Below, one piece after another: positions 33,523 through 44,989 of a DNA stretch of 64,000 nt (the first letter of the stretch is position 1; each line of letters starts with the position of its first letter). This stretch comes from Neonectria sp. B-13 (taxonomy: Eukaryota; Ascomycota; Sordariomycetes; Hypocreales; Nectriaceae), in contig NOKP01000015.1 in NCBI GenBank assembly GCA_002682825.1, forward strand, positions 682,001-746,000, given 5' to 3'. Position numbers and translations under genes: made by a program. A model generated the notes under the pieces. It searched no databases and was not told where the DNA came from. It saw only the letters and a program-made list of their open reading frames with translations.

Positions 33523-34383
33523 TCAAGCCGCCTCCCAGTCCATCGGCTCCACCATCCACTCCCACTCATCATCCACCTTGCCGCTCGTTTCATTACTGTC
33601 ATTCCCAGCGCTGCTGGCCGCTTGTTCCTGTGTCTGTCGCATCTCCGCCTGCAGGGCTTTCTCGACATGCCGAGCTGCCATCGTATACCCTACCTCCAGC
33701 CCGCTCAGGACCATGGTCACGATCCATGTGAGGTCGTACATCTTCAGCGGCGGCGTCTCGAATCCATCAGCAGCGTTTTTCCACCGGTTCCGTAGCTCCT
33801 TGGCCTTCCACAGCGCCTGGTGAACTTCCCCCAATCCCAGGGCCTCGCGCACAGGACACCCGTCGTCCGCCAGTGCCTTGATCACGTTGTGATGATACGC
33901 GTGTCCACCTCCATACTGCTGTGGATCACGCGAGACGCTCACCCCAAAGATGAGAAGCAGCAACACGATGGCTTGCTCGATCCAGACGTAAAACTCGTGG
34001 AAGTCAACCTTGAAGTTTCGTTCGGCGTCGGCTACCGTGAAGTTGTACTCCTGCGGGTTAGTAGCCCGCTGGTACGACGTCTGCAGATCCAAGAACTTCC
34101 ACCGAAGACGTTGACAGGCCTGCTCAAAGCGGTGGAAGGCCTGGGGCGGCGTCAGGCGGGTGCCGGAGGGTGCGGGCGCGGAGGCAGCGGCGGGGAGGGG
34201 GGGTGAAACTCGGGGTCTTGGGGTATTGGCGACCGCGGAGGCTGAGGCTGAGAACGAGGAGGCCGGGGCTGAGGAGACGCTCGATAGCGAGACAGATGAC
34301 GAGGAGTTGGCCCATGGTCTCGATGGCTGAGGTCTCCCGTCGGCCCACATGGAGGTCGACAGGCCACTCGATGACTTGGTCAT
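33523..34383 (-). CDS. Conserved-looking fungal protein of unknown function
   Basis: Single exon, 286 aa from ATG 34383. The first 80 residues are Ser/Pro/Ala-rich and probably disordered. From about 85 on it looks folded and helical: Phe-His-Arg-Phe-Glu-Gln-Ala-Cys-Gln-Arg-Leu-Arg-Trp-Lys-Phe-Leu-Asp-Leu, then a hydrophobic helix (Glu-Gln-Ala-Ile-Val-Leu-Leu-Leu-Leu-Ile-Phe-Gly-Val). The acidic, Trp-rich C-terminus contains Glu-Trp-Glu-Trp-Met-Val. I do not recognise the family. The frame is open upstream to 34770 without an ATG; I use the first ATG that precedes the Ser-rich part. Confidence 0.7.
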   Translation of the reverse strand: MTKSSSGLSTSMWADGRPQPSRPWANSSSSVSLSSVSSAPASSFSASASAVANTPRPRVSPPLPAAASAPAPSGTRLTPPQAFHRFEQACQRLRWKFLDLQTSYQRATNPQEYNFTVADAERNFKVDFHEFYVWIEQAIVLLLLIFGVSVSRDPQQYGGGHAYHHNVIKALADDGCPVREALGLGEVHQALWKAKELRNRWKNAADGFETPPLKMYDLTWIVTMVLSGLEVGYTMAARHVEKALQAEMRQTQEQAASSAGNDSNETSGKVDDEWEWMVEPMDWEAA

Positions 34384-35981
34384 GGTAGGAATGGCGCAGG
34401 TCAGATAAGTCGAGGAGCTGAACAAGCGTCGCACCGTCCCAGCGGAACGACTGCCGGTAGTGGCGTCGTAGGTTGGCGAAGCAAGGGGCGGGGATGCAAC
34501 TTCAAGGGTGTCATGAAAACGCAACACCGTCGTGGCTAGCGGTTGAAGGCGAAGACCGGGGATAGATAAGATGAGCTGCCCTCTAATGATTCGTTGCTGA
34601 TGATGACGATGGCGATGGTGAAGGATATGCCGCCTAGGTTGCTGCAGTCGACGAGGGAACCAGCCCTCAGCAAGACAAACAGAACAAATTGCCAAAAGAC
34701 GAACAAACAAACAAAACGTAACAAAGGTCCTCCTGTTCCGTTTCCCTCTCTGTAACCTAGCGTTGTCCAATGTGATGTGTGTTCGTAGTCATGAAGTGAT
34801 GTGAAGTTGGAGAATCGCCAACAGCCGCCGACCATCCCAACCAACCAACGTCTCAGCCAACCAAGTGGATCTAGGCAAGTCGCAGCTGCCAGCCACAAAG
34901 CCCCGCCATTGGCTCGCCTAAGCACGTAGATTGACCCCTGCAGTTCCAGCGCCTCCACTGCCTGGGTTCAGGGCTGACGGCGCCAAGAAAACACCAAACC
35001 ACCTCACTCTCATTAACGACTGACACGATTCGTCCCTAGGACCGCAAGCGCCCATCTTCCTACTCACGTGTCCGCGTCTCCAGAAACAAGGAAGATCATG
35101 ATCCCTGGCTGGCGTAGGATCCGAGGCGCAAACCGTTGGAGAAGATGGAACCACATGGGTCTGCGGCGCACATGAATCACAGAGGCCGACTCAAACCAAA
35201 GAACGGATACATAGTCAGGAGTAGGATTCCGTACTGCAAACAAACAAAGAACCCGATTTCTAGCGTCTAATCTAAAAAGCAAGCTTAAAAGCTCTGGTGG
35301 GGACAAAGATGGATCATCATGATGCTCGGCTGTTATGATATCCATCTGCTAGTGGGATCTCATCAGACCATATCAGATCGGACATTTTCAACATGATATG
35401 ATGGGCCAGGCCCGATATACAATAACCCTAGAGTGATTGACACCTCCGTCGTTGTCTTAACGGCATGTGTTAAATCATTCTAGTTTATTTGGTCGGTCGT
35501 CTCAAAGAATCCAGGGTAGCCTGCTTCCAATTCCCATTACATTCACATCACCAGATAACCACGTTTGAACCAACACAGCAAGTGTATCTGAAATCTTCTC
35601 ATAGCCATTTCCATAGAGATATGCAAAACTCCAAGGTGAAAACAGCAATTGGCGGGTTTGTCAACCCAATTCAATCCAGCCTCCCTGGTCCTGTCCAGAA
35701 CCAACCAATCCGCTCGCCTGCTAAAAAGGACGAGTATCAACGACAGCATTCAAGTCACACACACCAACTCCCGCCAGAGAAACATGCCTCATGCTGCCCA
35801 GGGCCCTATTAGCCTGGGTAGGTATCCCGATTTCCCACCCTTTCCGTCCCGCCCGCAACCAAATCCGGCTTGCAATTGCAGCGTCGTACCACCAGAACCC
35901 CCCTTCCTATGATCTCTGATCTCTTATTCCTCCCCGTCGCCCTCCAGCTTGTGGCGGCATCTTACCAAGGTACCTTGTACC
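34384..35981. other. 1.6-kb intergenic region
   Basis: Promoter of the unknown gene and 3' flank of the kinesin gene. Short frames only; no repeat or RNA gene recognised. Confidence 0.5.
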
Positions 35982-38900
35982 CTAATAAGAGTCACCTCTG
36001 ACCTTCTTCGTCGCTTTGGCTGTGCCGATATGCGTGTTGTGCACCTAAATCATGCGTGTTAGCCAGGTTACCTCGTCAAGTCAGTCCAAACAAACGTACC
36101 TTGGTCGCGAACCGAAGACTCGTCAACGTCTCCTTCAAGTGCGTTTCTAGTGGCGACACCATCACGAACATCAGAGTCTTGCTGTTTCCTCCCAGGCTGT
36201 ACTGTAACAGGTGTGTCAACTTGGAGTTGCGGTAAGGTATATGGCCCGATCCTCGACCGAGGGCCTCAATCACATCGCCCAGGCAGCTCAGACTTCTGTT
36301 GATGTTCTGAGTCTCCTTCATCCGGTCGCCTTCGGCCTGGGAGTGCTTCAGGCGCTCCGATCCCGCCAGATCAACCAGGTTGAGGGTGCCCTCGCACCGC
36401 TCGCCGGTTGCAGAATTATCGCCCACGAGCTTGAGGACAAAGACGCTGTGAGATCGAGAGGACCTCTCGTTGGCCTTGGTGGCTGCAACCGATCGGTTGT
36501 TTTGCGCCTCCTCAAGCATCGTCTCCACGCTGGACGGACTGTTGAGCCGCACAGACTTGCAGTTCATGATGGTCGTCTGCTTGCGTACCTCATCATGTCG
36601 GATCTCGAGCTTCCGGGATCGACTCTCTGGCGTCCTTTCGTTGGGCGTCAGAAGGTCGTTGAGCTCCTCGTTATACACCTCCACGAAGGAGCCCTCCATG
36701 GTGTACGTCCAAGACTTCTCCTTGAGCTTGGTGATGGTGTCGTAGATCATGTGGGTAGCCCGAGGGATCATTCCATCCGGCGAGGACATGGTGTGTGTCT
36801 TTCCAGAGCCGGTTTGGCCGTAACAGAAGATGCACACATTGTAGCCATCCAGGGCGCTCTGTACGAGCTGCGAAATCTCGCCAAAGATCTCGTCATTCTG
36901 GGTGCCGGGAATGAACACACGGTCAAACTCAAAGGGGTAGTTCTTTCGTGTCACATTGCCCAAGCTGCTTCTCTCCTCAGGCCCGGCGAGAACAATCTCG
37001 GAGGACGTCTTTTCGTCAGGGAAGGACATGTTGGCCTCCTCACCCTCGCCGTTACCCAGCGCAGGTCGCACTCGGCACATGACTCGGATGTTGCCCTTGA
37101 GCTCCTGGTATTTGTTGAAGAGGACTCGTCGTTCCGTCTCTTCCTTGATGAGCTTCTCCTGCGCAAGTTCTGCTGCTCGGAGGGCTTCTTGTAGCCTGGA
37201 TTCCATGCTGGAGAACGAGTCTGATTGTGCCTTGCTGTCGGATTCTAGGAACTCAACGTGCGATTTGAGGGAGTTGATCTTGGCCTCGAGTGTGGTATTG
37301 GAGGCAGAGAGCTCCGCAATGTTGGTTTGCAGACTGCCCTTGAGTGCTCGCTCCCTCTCGAGGTCCCCTCGGAAGCCTTCCAGTTGTGATTTGAACTCCT
37401 GGAGTTCCCGGTCCTTTCGTTGAAGGGACACGTCCATGTCTTGGTACTCGTTGCCCATTCGGGTTCGCATCTCTTGGATCTCTCGGTCCTTCTTCTGTCG
37501 TTCGTCTTCGATCTCCTGCTGGTAATGTCGAGTGAGGCCCTCGAGTCGCTGCTCGTGCTCTCTCGTTGCCTGCTCCTTTAGATGGTCGAGTTCCCGGCTC
37601 ATCTCGTCGACGGTCGATCGGTGTTGTCGAGCTAGGTCGTCTATTGTTTCTCGGTGTTTCCGATTTAGGTCATCCATCTGTCGAGTGTAATCCCACTTTT
37701 GCTTCTCAATCTCGTGTCGCATCTGTCGTCCCTCCTCTCTTGCGGTGTCGAGGTCATCTTTGAGGGCCTCATTTCTCATCTCAAGCTTTTCCCTGTCGGT
37801 CTCCAACTCCTTGACTGAACACATGTAAGTCGGACGCCCTATAATGAAAGCCTCGGGAATAGTTACCTCGTGTCTTGGCCAGTTCAACAGCATTCTCGTG
37901 ACCTTTTCTCTCAATAAGGGTAGTGTTGACCATCTCTTTCAACTCCTTGAACTGTGACTCCATGTCACCGACTCGTCCATCGACATCCCAGGCTACATAG
38001 GCAGTTAAGTTAGAATCTTTGTTCAAAAATGATTTCGAAGGGGAAGGGCTTTTGAGCGGGGACTTTTGTCCCTTGACGGGGGATAGTGACAGAGACGCCT
38101 CCAACCGGTTAAGCTTGCGCTGCAACTGCTTATTGCTTGGCGTTTTTGGAGGGGCAACCTATGTCCCTTCAGACTCAGCCGAGCAGGCAGTTGTATCGGG
38201 CTTCCCGTTTGGCACGTCTCTGCCCGGACGTTTGAGCGTAATGTTGGACATAAGAGAAATGATTGAAGACTGTGAGGATTGGCGTGTGGAGGATCGAGAG
38301 GTCGCTTGACCTCCATCAACCAAGGTGCCGGCATCTTCGAGACTCAGCTGATTGAATCTTGCGGTGAGAGAACTATCTCTGTGTAGTGACAATGTTGAAG
38401 CTGACTGAACGGCTCTGACTTTAGGGCGGTGGAGGGGAGCGAGAGCTTGTGCTGTGAGACGTTGACTGAGAGTGGCTGCAGTACCATTACCGGTGGACGG
38501 TGCTTCGAATCGATCTTCATCGCGTTCACGAAGGCCGTGGGCGGTCCGAGGTCGTGGAGCCTGGCTCTTTGATCTGGCATGACCCGGTCGGCCATTTGGT
38601 CTCGAGGTCTGTGGTCGATCGACGGGAGGTTGTCGGCCGGGGCCAACGCTCTTAGCGAAGCTGCTGGTGGAGGAAGCGGTGGAGGCGTTAGACAGTTGGC
38701 GTGACTGGAACGAGGTGGGTTGTTTGAGCTAGAGGAGACGGAGAGTCAGTGTTGGTTCCAGCCGCGGCCATGAATATCAAGTAAGTACAAAGTGCGGCCC
38801 GTCTTTGTCGTTCAGCTTGTCGTTCAGCTTGTCGTTCAGCCTGCCCGGCATGGTCGCATGTCGTTGAGGATTCCGGCCCTGGGTTCCAGTGGCAAAGAGA

Positions 38901-39859
38901 AAGCGGAAGCCATTATCGTTGTCGCGGTTCTGGAAACTGAAGCTCAAGTGGAAGTCGTGAAGCCGGCTAAAGAGCGGTCTGATATCGCCATACGGATTTG
39001 TTTTGAGCAAAGCCGAAGAAGAACTTATTCGGCGTAGCCGAGAGCCCGACGGCGATCGGGTTTGCTCCGAGTTGGCGAATGCTCCCATAACGTGGTGATG
39101 TGTCTCAACCCCCTCTGGCGTGGAAAATCGAGTTGGGTTGGGTTGAACATGAACATGAAGATGTGATGTAGTGCGGTGCATGCAAAGGAACATCCAAATT
39201 GCCACCGACCAAAAAGTTATAGAGGCGGGCGTGGGTGCGTCGACACGACAGTGCAGGCGGCTAGTTGCAACTGGGCTGAAACTGGCACGACAATAGTGGG
39301 CTGATGCAGACCGGACCATTGCACAATGGAAACACAACACACAGACAGCAAGGAAATATTGTAACGTACCTGCGAAATGCCTGTTATAGTCTGGCCTTTG
39401 ACTGTTGATCGAGCAGTCGAAGCGGCAGCCGCGAGCGACGTCTTCGCTGGGTATTCGATCGCGCGGTCGGCGAGTGGTTTGCGCTTGGCTTCGGATTGGG
39501 CTGCTGTTGACGAAGCGGTGACGCCCGGCGGTCAGTAGGAGCTCTCGATTGGCACCACGCAAGAAGGGAAGGAAAACAATGCACCCACCTGGCTGTGGAA
39601 TCTCGCGCTTGAGGTTCTTCAACGACGCCAGCGCGGGCATCGACGACTGCATCCGGGCGTTGTGTTGCGACTCGCTCCATTCCGTGAGCCCTATCTGCGT
39701 CGACGGCGCCGGCAGCCGGCTTCCAGCCTTGGAGGCTCGGAATGCCTGGATCAACAAAAACGACGTCAGCCCAAACCGATCATCACGAACCGCCCCTCAC
39801 GACGGGCGATGGAGGAGGGGGGAAGAAGCTCTAACCTGGTTCTCTGTAGTGGTATCCAT
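35982..39859 (-). CDS. Kinesin-14 (C-terminal motor, KlpA/Ncd/Kar3 type)
   Basis: Seven-exon model: 39859-39836, 39745-39589, 39503-39370, 38728-38216, 38158-37867, 37814-36100, 36044-35982, total 2898 nt, 965 aa. The N-terminal 300 residues are basic, Ser/Pro-rich and likely bind microtubules. A long coiled coil (Glu/Arg/Lys heptads) follows, then the kinesin-14 neck (Glu-Leu-Lys-Gly-Asn-Ile-Arg-Val) and the motor. The motor has P-loop Gly-Gln-Thr-Gly-Ser-Gly-Lys-Thr, switch I Asn-Glu-Arg-Ser-Ser-Arg-Ser-His-Ser and switch II Asp-Leu-Ala-Gly-Ser-Glu. The last 21 codons (Val-His-Asn-Thr-His-Ile-Gly) are a separate exon. It is a minus-end-directed spindle motor. Two joins are unusual: a 641-bp intron (39369-38729), and a 57-bp intron with a GTGCCA donor needed to remove an in-frame TAG at 38161-38159. 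Confidence 0.9.
38807..38842. repeat. Three 12-bp tandem units inside a kinesin intron
   Basis: GTCGTTCAGCTT occurs three times head to tail, the last copy with one mismatch, within the 641-bp intron of the kinesin gene. Confidence 0.85.
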
Positions 39860-40582
39860 GGTGTGTAGGTTGTAGCTGTGCGCGTGGTGCAAAAACACGA
39901 AGACAAGAATAAGGAGCAATGCTCCGCCTCGACGACTCTTGGAGGTTGTAGGCGGGTTGAAGGTCGCAACTGAAGAGACACACAACGTCTCTTGACACGG
40001 CCTGGGCAACTGTTATTTTGCCCGTCGGGTTGGTTGGATGCGGAGCTTAGCTAGCCCCGAAACAGGCCAGGCAAGTCGGTACTTGAGATTGGCGATGCAC
40101 GGCGTTTGTTTATCGGGTGCATGTGGCTGTGGGAGCGGTTGCCGGGGCAATGCGTTGGAGAAGGTGTGGCGGCGGGCACGTGGCTGTGGCTTGCAACTCT
40201 GAACCCCAGCTGAGTCAGCTTCGCCCATCCGCCGCTAGAAACTCAAGAAACGTCAACGTCAACGTGGGGGCCGCTTGTTGGATGGCGCACTTGCTCTTAC
40301 ATCCATTGCGTTCACATTCACATGTCATCGACAAATCCCCAAAGCCCATGACATGACATGACTCTCCGCACCGCGCAAACAGACTCCAACGTCACCGCTT
40401 GTCTCTCGTGCATCAGCCTAAACAGTCGCTCGTCTTCCTCGCCGACACTTCCATTGGCCTTTCTTTTCCATGTCTCGATAGCTCTTAGGCCTGCATCCTA
40501 GCTCTTCCACCACCTCGACCTCGATTCTTAGCCACTCCCACTTCCATCTGCGAATAGCCTCCGTGCGCCCCCGCCGTCCGTC
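39860..40582. promoter_or_regulatory. Divergent promoter, kinesin / acyltransferase
   Basis: 723 bp between two divergent start codons; no gene seen. The part nearest 40,560 is pyrimidine-rich leader DNA of the acyltransferase. Confidence 0.55.
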
Positions 40583-41617
40583 ATGGAGAAATACAGCCAG
40601 TTCCGCGATAGAGGTACCGCATGATTGTCTTGAGCTCTGCACGCAATGCGCTGACCTTGTCTTCCTCTCGCAGCCACCGGCATCTCGCCCTTCCTCCCCG
40701 TCGCGACGCCTCTCTCCATTGTCTCGACCCTCACCCACGGCCTCATCTTCCTCTTCCGCCTGCCCTTCTTCCTCACATATGCCCTTGGATACTTCCTCTT
40801 CTTCCACTTCCTGCCTCTGCCCGTCATCTTCCGCAAGGTTGCCCTCTGGGGCATGATGGCCATCCCAGGCATATGGTGGGTTGACCTTCAGCTGGACGGT
40901 GTCAAGCGCGGCACCCTGGCCAACCAACCTCGCGAGCGCGTGCCGCATCCGGGCTCCGTCATCGCCGTAAACTTCACCAGCCCCATTGATGCCGTCTACC
41001 TGGCCGCCATCTTCGATCCTATCTTCACCATCTCGTACCCCAAAACCCGCCAGGTCCAGCGCATTGGGCTGCTTAGCGCCGTCATCATGGCCCTTTCGCC
41101 GGTGCGTATCGCTCCCCCTCGCAACGCCAAACTCGTCGAGGTCAAGGACCTGTTGGCCGAATATCCGAACCGTGTCATCGCCGTCTTCCCCGAGTGCGGC
41201 ACTACCAATGGCAAGGCCATCCTGCCCTTCAGCCCCAGCGTCCTCCAATGCCCTCCCGACGTCCACGTTTTCCCGGTTAGCATCCGATACACGCCTCCCG
41301 ACGTCACTACTCCCATCCCCGGTAGGTGGCTCACGTTCTTCTGGAACTTGCTGTCCCGACCCACGACCTGTATCCGCGTTCGCATCGCAGAGGGCCAGAT
41401 GAACTCTGCTGCCGCGCTGACCAACGGGATCTCAACGAGCGACCAATCCGAGCTCAGAAACCGGAACGAAACCGGCGCCACCGTCTCAGGAGAAGAACAG
41501 AGGGTCCTGGATCGCATAGGGGAGGCTCTCGCCAGGCTTGGCCGGGTCAAGCGGGTTGGGCTTACGATGAAGGATAAGGCCACCTTCGTAGACGCTCTCC
41601 GCGGAAAGAAGGCTTAA
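40583..41617 (+). CDS. Lysophospholipid acyltransferase, LOA1/VPS66-like
   Basis: Two exons, 40583-40613 and 40674-41617, 324 aa, joined by a 60-bp intron after ten codons. Two hydrophobic helices at about 20-75 anchor it in the ER. The acyltransferase (PlsC-type) core follows. Motif I reads Asn-Phe-Thr-Ser-Pro-Ile-Asp instead of Asn-His-X4-Asp, and motif III reads Phe-Pro-Glu-Cys-Gly-Thr-Thr-Asn-Gly-Lys. Absence of the classical His is, as I recall, shared by yeast Loa1/Vps66, an oleoyl-CoA:lysophosphatidate acyltransferase affecting lipid droplets. A phosphatidic-acid or triacylglycerol synthesis role is inferred. The assigned subfamily is a memory-based match, not a search. Confidence 0.8.
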
Positions 41618-42063
41618 TTGGCACAAGGCCCGGTCGGCTCGGTGGTGGAAAACCCCTTTCATTTGCTTGTATTCGTGACGGCCGTTTTTAGATTGTGCTC
41701 CAGGATGAGAGGGTCACACTCGTTTCCCCGGGGCTGGATTGGGATTTGCATTGCCAGGAGCCATTTATGAGGTTGACTTTTTGTAACACCCGCTGAGATA
41801 GCCGTGGCCGCTCGTGGAATCGGGAAATCGTCTTTATGATCGTCTTCGTTTTAACCTGAACTCGAGACTTGTGTGCATGTCCCCCCTGTCGTTGGATTAC
41901 TAGTTTCGATACCCTTGGGATTACAACTTGAACTAGTTTCGAAGCAGTACAGTGGCAAGCAATGTTCTAAGACAGAAAAAAGATGTATTCAAAATCGCCT
42001 TTTCCGAACCGGGTAAAATACCAGAAATAGTTACAGTAGCCAAGGAAATGGGTTGCGAGCCCT
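41618..42063. terminator. Convergent 3' flanks
   Basis: 446 bp between two converging genes; it should contain both polyadenylation regions. A-rich signals include AGACAGAAAAAAGATG near 41971. No gene seen. Confidence 0.45.
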
Positions 42064-43982
42064 CTATAAGGCATCGTCGGATAAGGCACCGTCGGTGACA
42101 CAGCCGTAGCTGGCGTTGCTCACGAGGGCGGCGTACTTCTTCAACGTACCCCTGGTATAGCGTGGGGCAGGAGCCTTCCAGGCTTTTCGGCGGCGGGCCA
42201 CCTCCTCTTCAGGGACCATGAGGTCGATGGCGGACTTCTCAGCATCGATGACGATGGTGTCGCCATCCTCGACGAGGGCAATGGGACCACCCTCCATGGC
42301 CTCAGGAACGACGTGACCAATGATGAAGCCGTGGGAACCACCAGAGAATCGGCCGTCAGTGAGAAGAGCGACGTCCTTGCCGAGGCCGGCGCCCATAATA
42401 GCTGAGGACGGCTTGAGCATCTCGGGCATGCCGGGACCACCCTTGGGACCATCATATCGGATGATGACGACAGTCTTCTCGCCCTTCTTGATCTCGCCGG
42501 CCTCGAGGCTGGCAATGAAGTCGTTCTCGGCATTGAACACACGCGCCTTACCCTCGAACCGGAGACCCTCCTTGCCGGTAATCTTGCCGACACTGCCACC
42601 GGGAGCAAGAGATCCGCGCATGATCTGGATATGGCCAGTAGACTTGATGGGGTTGCTGAAGGGTCGGATAATGGTTTGGTCTTCAGGGAAACCAGGGGCG
42701 TTCTCGACATTCTCCTTCATGGTCTTGCCGGTAACAGTCATGCCGGAGCCGTCCAGGAGACCCTCCTTGAGGAGGAACCTGAGGAGGGCGGGGGTGCCAC
42801 CAATCTTGTGCATATCGGCCATGACCCACTTACCAGAGGGCTTCAGGTCAGCAAGGAAGGGAGTACGGTCGGAGACTCTCTGGAAATCCTCAATTTCGAG
42901 CTTGATACCGACAGAGTGGGCAATGGCGATAAGATGAAGGACGGCATTGGTGCTGCCGCCGAGGATGGTGGTGACGATCATGGCATTCTCAAAGGCCTGG
43001 CGAGTCATGATATCGCGGGGGCGGATGTCCTCCTTGAGGATGTTCCTGATGGCAGGGCCAACAAGCTCACACTCGGCGATCTTGGAGGGGTCCTCGGCAG
43101 GGCTGCTGCTGCTGCCGGGGAGAGTCATACCCAGAGTCTCAATAGCCGTGGCCATGGTGTTGGCGGTGTACATGCCACCGCAAGCACCACCTCCGGGGCA
43201 AGCATGTCGGATGATGTCGAAGCGCTCCTCCTCGGTGATCTCGCCAGTAATGTACTGGCCGTAGGCCTGGAAGGCAGAGACGATGTCAATGGATTCACCC
43301 TTCTTGGTGCATCCGGGCTGAATAGTACCACCGTAGACCATGATACTAGGTCGGTTCACGCGGCCCATGGCCATGGCAACACCAGGCATGTTCTTGTCGC
43401 AGCCGGGCAAGCTGATGTTAGCATCGTACCATTGGCCGTTCATGACAGTCTCGATACTGTCGGCGATGATCTCTCTGCTCTGCAGGGAGTATCGCATACC
43501 GGTGGTACCCATGGAGATGCCATCGCTGACACCAATGGTGTTGAAGCGGTAAGGGATGAGGCCGGCCTTGGCAACGGACTCCTTGACGACCTTGGAGAGG
43601 TCCATCAGGTGCATATTGCAGGGGTTACCCTCGTACCAGACAGACGAGATACCGACCTGAGCCTTGTTCATGTCGGACTCGCTCAGGCCGGTGGCGTAGA
43701 GCATGGCCTGGGAAGCACCCTGGGACTTGGGCTGGGTGATGTTGGCCGAGATCTTGTTGAGCTGGTTATCGGCGGCGCGAACGGCCGAGGTGGAGAGAAG
43801 GCGACTGTGGGGAGACGAGGGAGTCAGTACGGGAATGGTCGAGCATGTGTTGAAGCTTACAGAGATGAGGAGGATGATTAAAAAAAGAATACAACATACC
43901 CATAACTCCTTGCGGGAGAGAGGCTGGCGGTGCCCAGAGCTCCAAGAGCTCTTGAACGTAGATGCAGTGACCTGGCGAGCAT
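42064..43982 (-). CDS. ILV3: Dihydroxyacid dehydratase (branched-chain amino acid synthesis)
   Basis: Two exons, 43982-43900 and 43804-42064, 607 aa. The first 30-40 residues are Arg/Ser/Leu-rich without acids, a mitochondrial presequence. The IlvD/Edd fold is complete, with Fe-S cluster cysteines in Leu-Pro-Gly-Cys-Asp-Lys-Asn-Met-Pro and in [14 protein letters not shown]. The C-terminal Thr-Asp-Gly-Arg-Phe-Ser-Gly-Gly signature is also present. It converts dihydroxy-isovalerate and dihydroxy-methylvalerate to the keto-acids of Val, Leu and Ile in the mitochondrial matrix. Upstream TGAGTCA (44489) and ATGACTC (44158) motifs suggest cross-pathway (CPC1/Gcn4) control. Confidence 0.96.
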
Positions 43983-44157
43983 GGCGACGGTGTGGTCAAA
44001 GTGTCGTGAGGGTGTGTGGAGGTAACGATGACGACAGGAGGAACAGAAGCCAAATCAAAGCCAATTGAAGCTGTAGGAGGAATTAAAATTGCTAGAGAAG
44101 AGTGGCCTCGTGACCAGTGCCCAGTGGCCGACGTGGGAAAGCTGCTGAACTCGTTGG

Positions 44158-44164
44158 ATGACTC
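44158..44164 (+). promoter_or_regulatory. Candidate CPC1/Gcn4 half-type site (ATGACTC)
   Basis: Matches RTGACTC, the core bound by Gcn4/CPC1 bZIP activators, about 176 bp upstream of the dehydratase ATG. Confidence 0.5.
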
Positions 44165-44488
44165 TTTGTCGGAGGGTTGAAGTGGTAAAATTGTTTTGGT
44201 GCTGGCAGCGAGCGATGTCGGCTGGTGGTTTTACCCAAAATTCCCCACTTTCCCTGTGATCTTCCCTGTGACCTGGGCTGCACCTCCCCGCCGAGAGCTC
44301 CCCGCATGACAATCCGACGCCCTTGATTGGTCTCTGCGAGGGCCAAGCCACAGTCAAGGTTCAGAAGCCACCGAACACTGTCCGGAAATGGAGAAGCTGC
44401 AACCAGCCATCCCGTCTCCGGATTGTGTTCTCCAGTTTATTACCGTGATTAACGATAATATTCATGGAAAAGCCATGCTCTTCTCCTG

Positions 44489-44495
44489 TGAGTCA
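44489..44495. promoter_or_regulatory. Candidate CPC1/Gcn4 palindromic site (TGAGTCA)
   Basis: Exact TGASTCA palindrome about 510 bp upstream of the dehydratase ATG. Such sites mediate amino-acid starvation induction of biosynthetic genes. Confidence 0.5.
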
Positions 44496-44989
44496 GAAAA
44501 TGAGAGCAGACGACTGCCGGGATTACTTTCCTGCTGGCTGAAGGAGTAGATGCGATGCGTTGTGGTGGTCGTTGCTTGTCACAAGAGGAGGCCGTTCAAA
44601 TACCATGGGAATTGCTTTCTCGAATCGAGTTCGACCCCAAACTAATAGTTCAGTAAATTTGTTCTTTTTCCTAAGCTATTCATCTCCTAGGACTCTGCGG
44701 CATCTTGCACCGTTTGTTCATTGTTGCTTAGTCCCCCACCTTGTCAGAATCCACAAAACACTGCAATGGGAATACAGAAGTCTCCTCCACGGAGTCATCG
44801 CAAATAAATGCCAGCATAACACTGAATACTGCAAAGACTAAAACTGTATCTATCTATCTAGAGTCTGATATTCTCTCCTCCACACACGAAACTCGAATCC
44901 CTTTTCAAATTAGGCATCCCTGGTTATCTGATGCCGTCCTGTTCCCTCTCTAACTAGCGTTCTATGTTCAATTTCATTCCTAAATCGCC

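Larger units (their letters stand above)
43983..44989. other. 1-kb interval: dehydratase promoter, thioesterase 3' flank
   Basis: No gene seen. Holds the two candidate Gcn4/CPC1 sites listed separately. The part from about 44,640 is A/T-richer. Confidence 0.55.

Noticed and set aside
34384..34770. Upstream extension of the unknown gene ending at 33523
   Set aside because: No ATG in the extension (it begins at TTG), and the composition is low-complexity His/Arg/Leu.
36211..37194. 327-codon plus-strand open frame
   Set aside because: Antisense shadow of the kinesin motor and coiled coil; no protein family features.
40418..41266. 282-codon minus-strand frame
   Set aside because: Antisense to the acyltransferase gene; Glu/Gly/Asp/Arg-rich shadow.
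42631..43881. 416-codon plus-strand open frame
   Set aside because: It lies exactly antisense to the dihydroxyacid dehydratase coding region and has the composition expected of a reverse complement of GC-biased codons.
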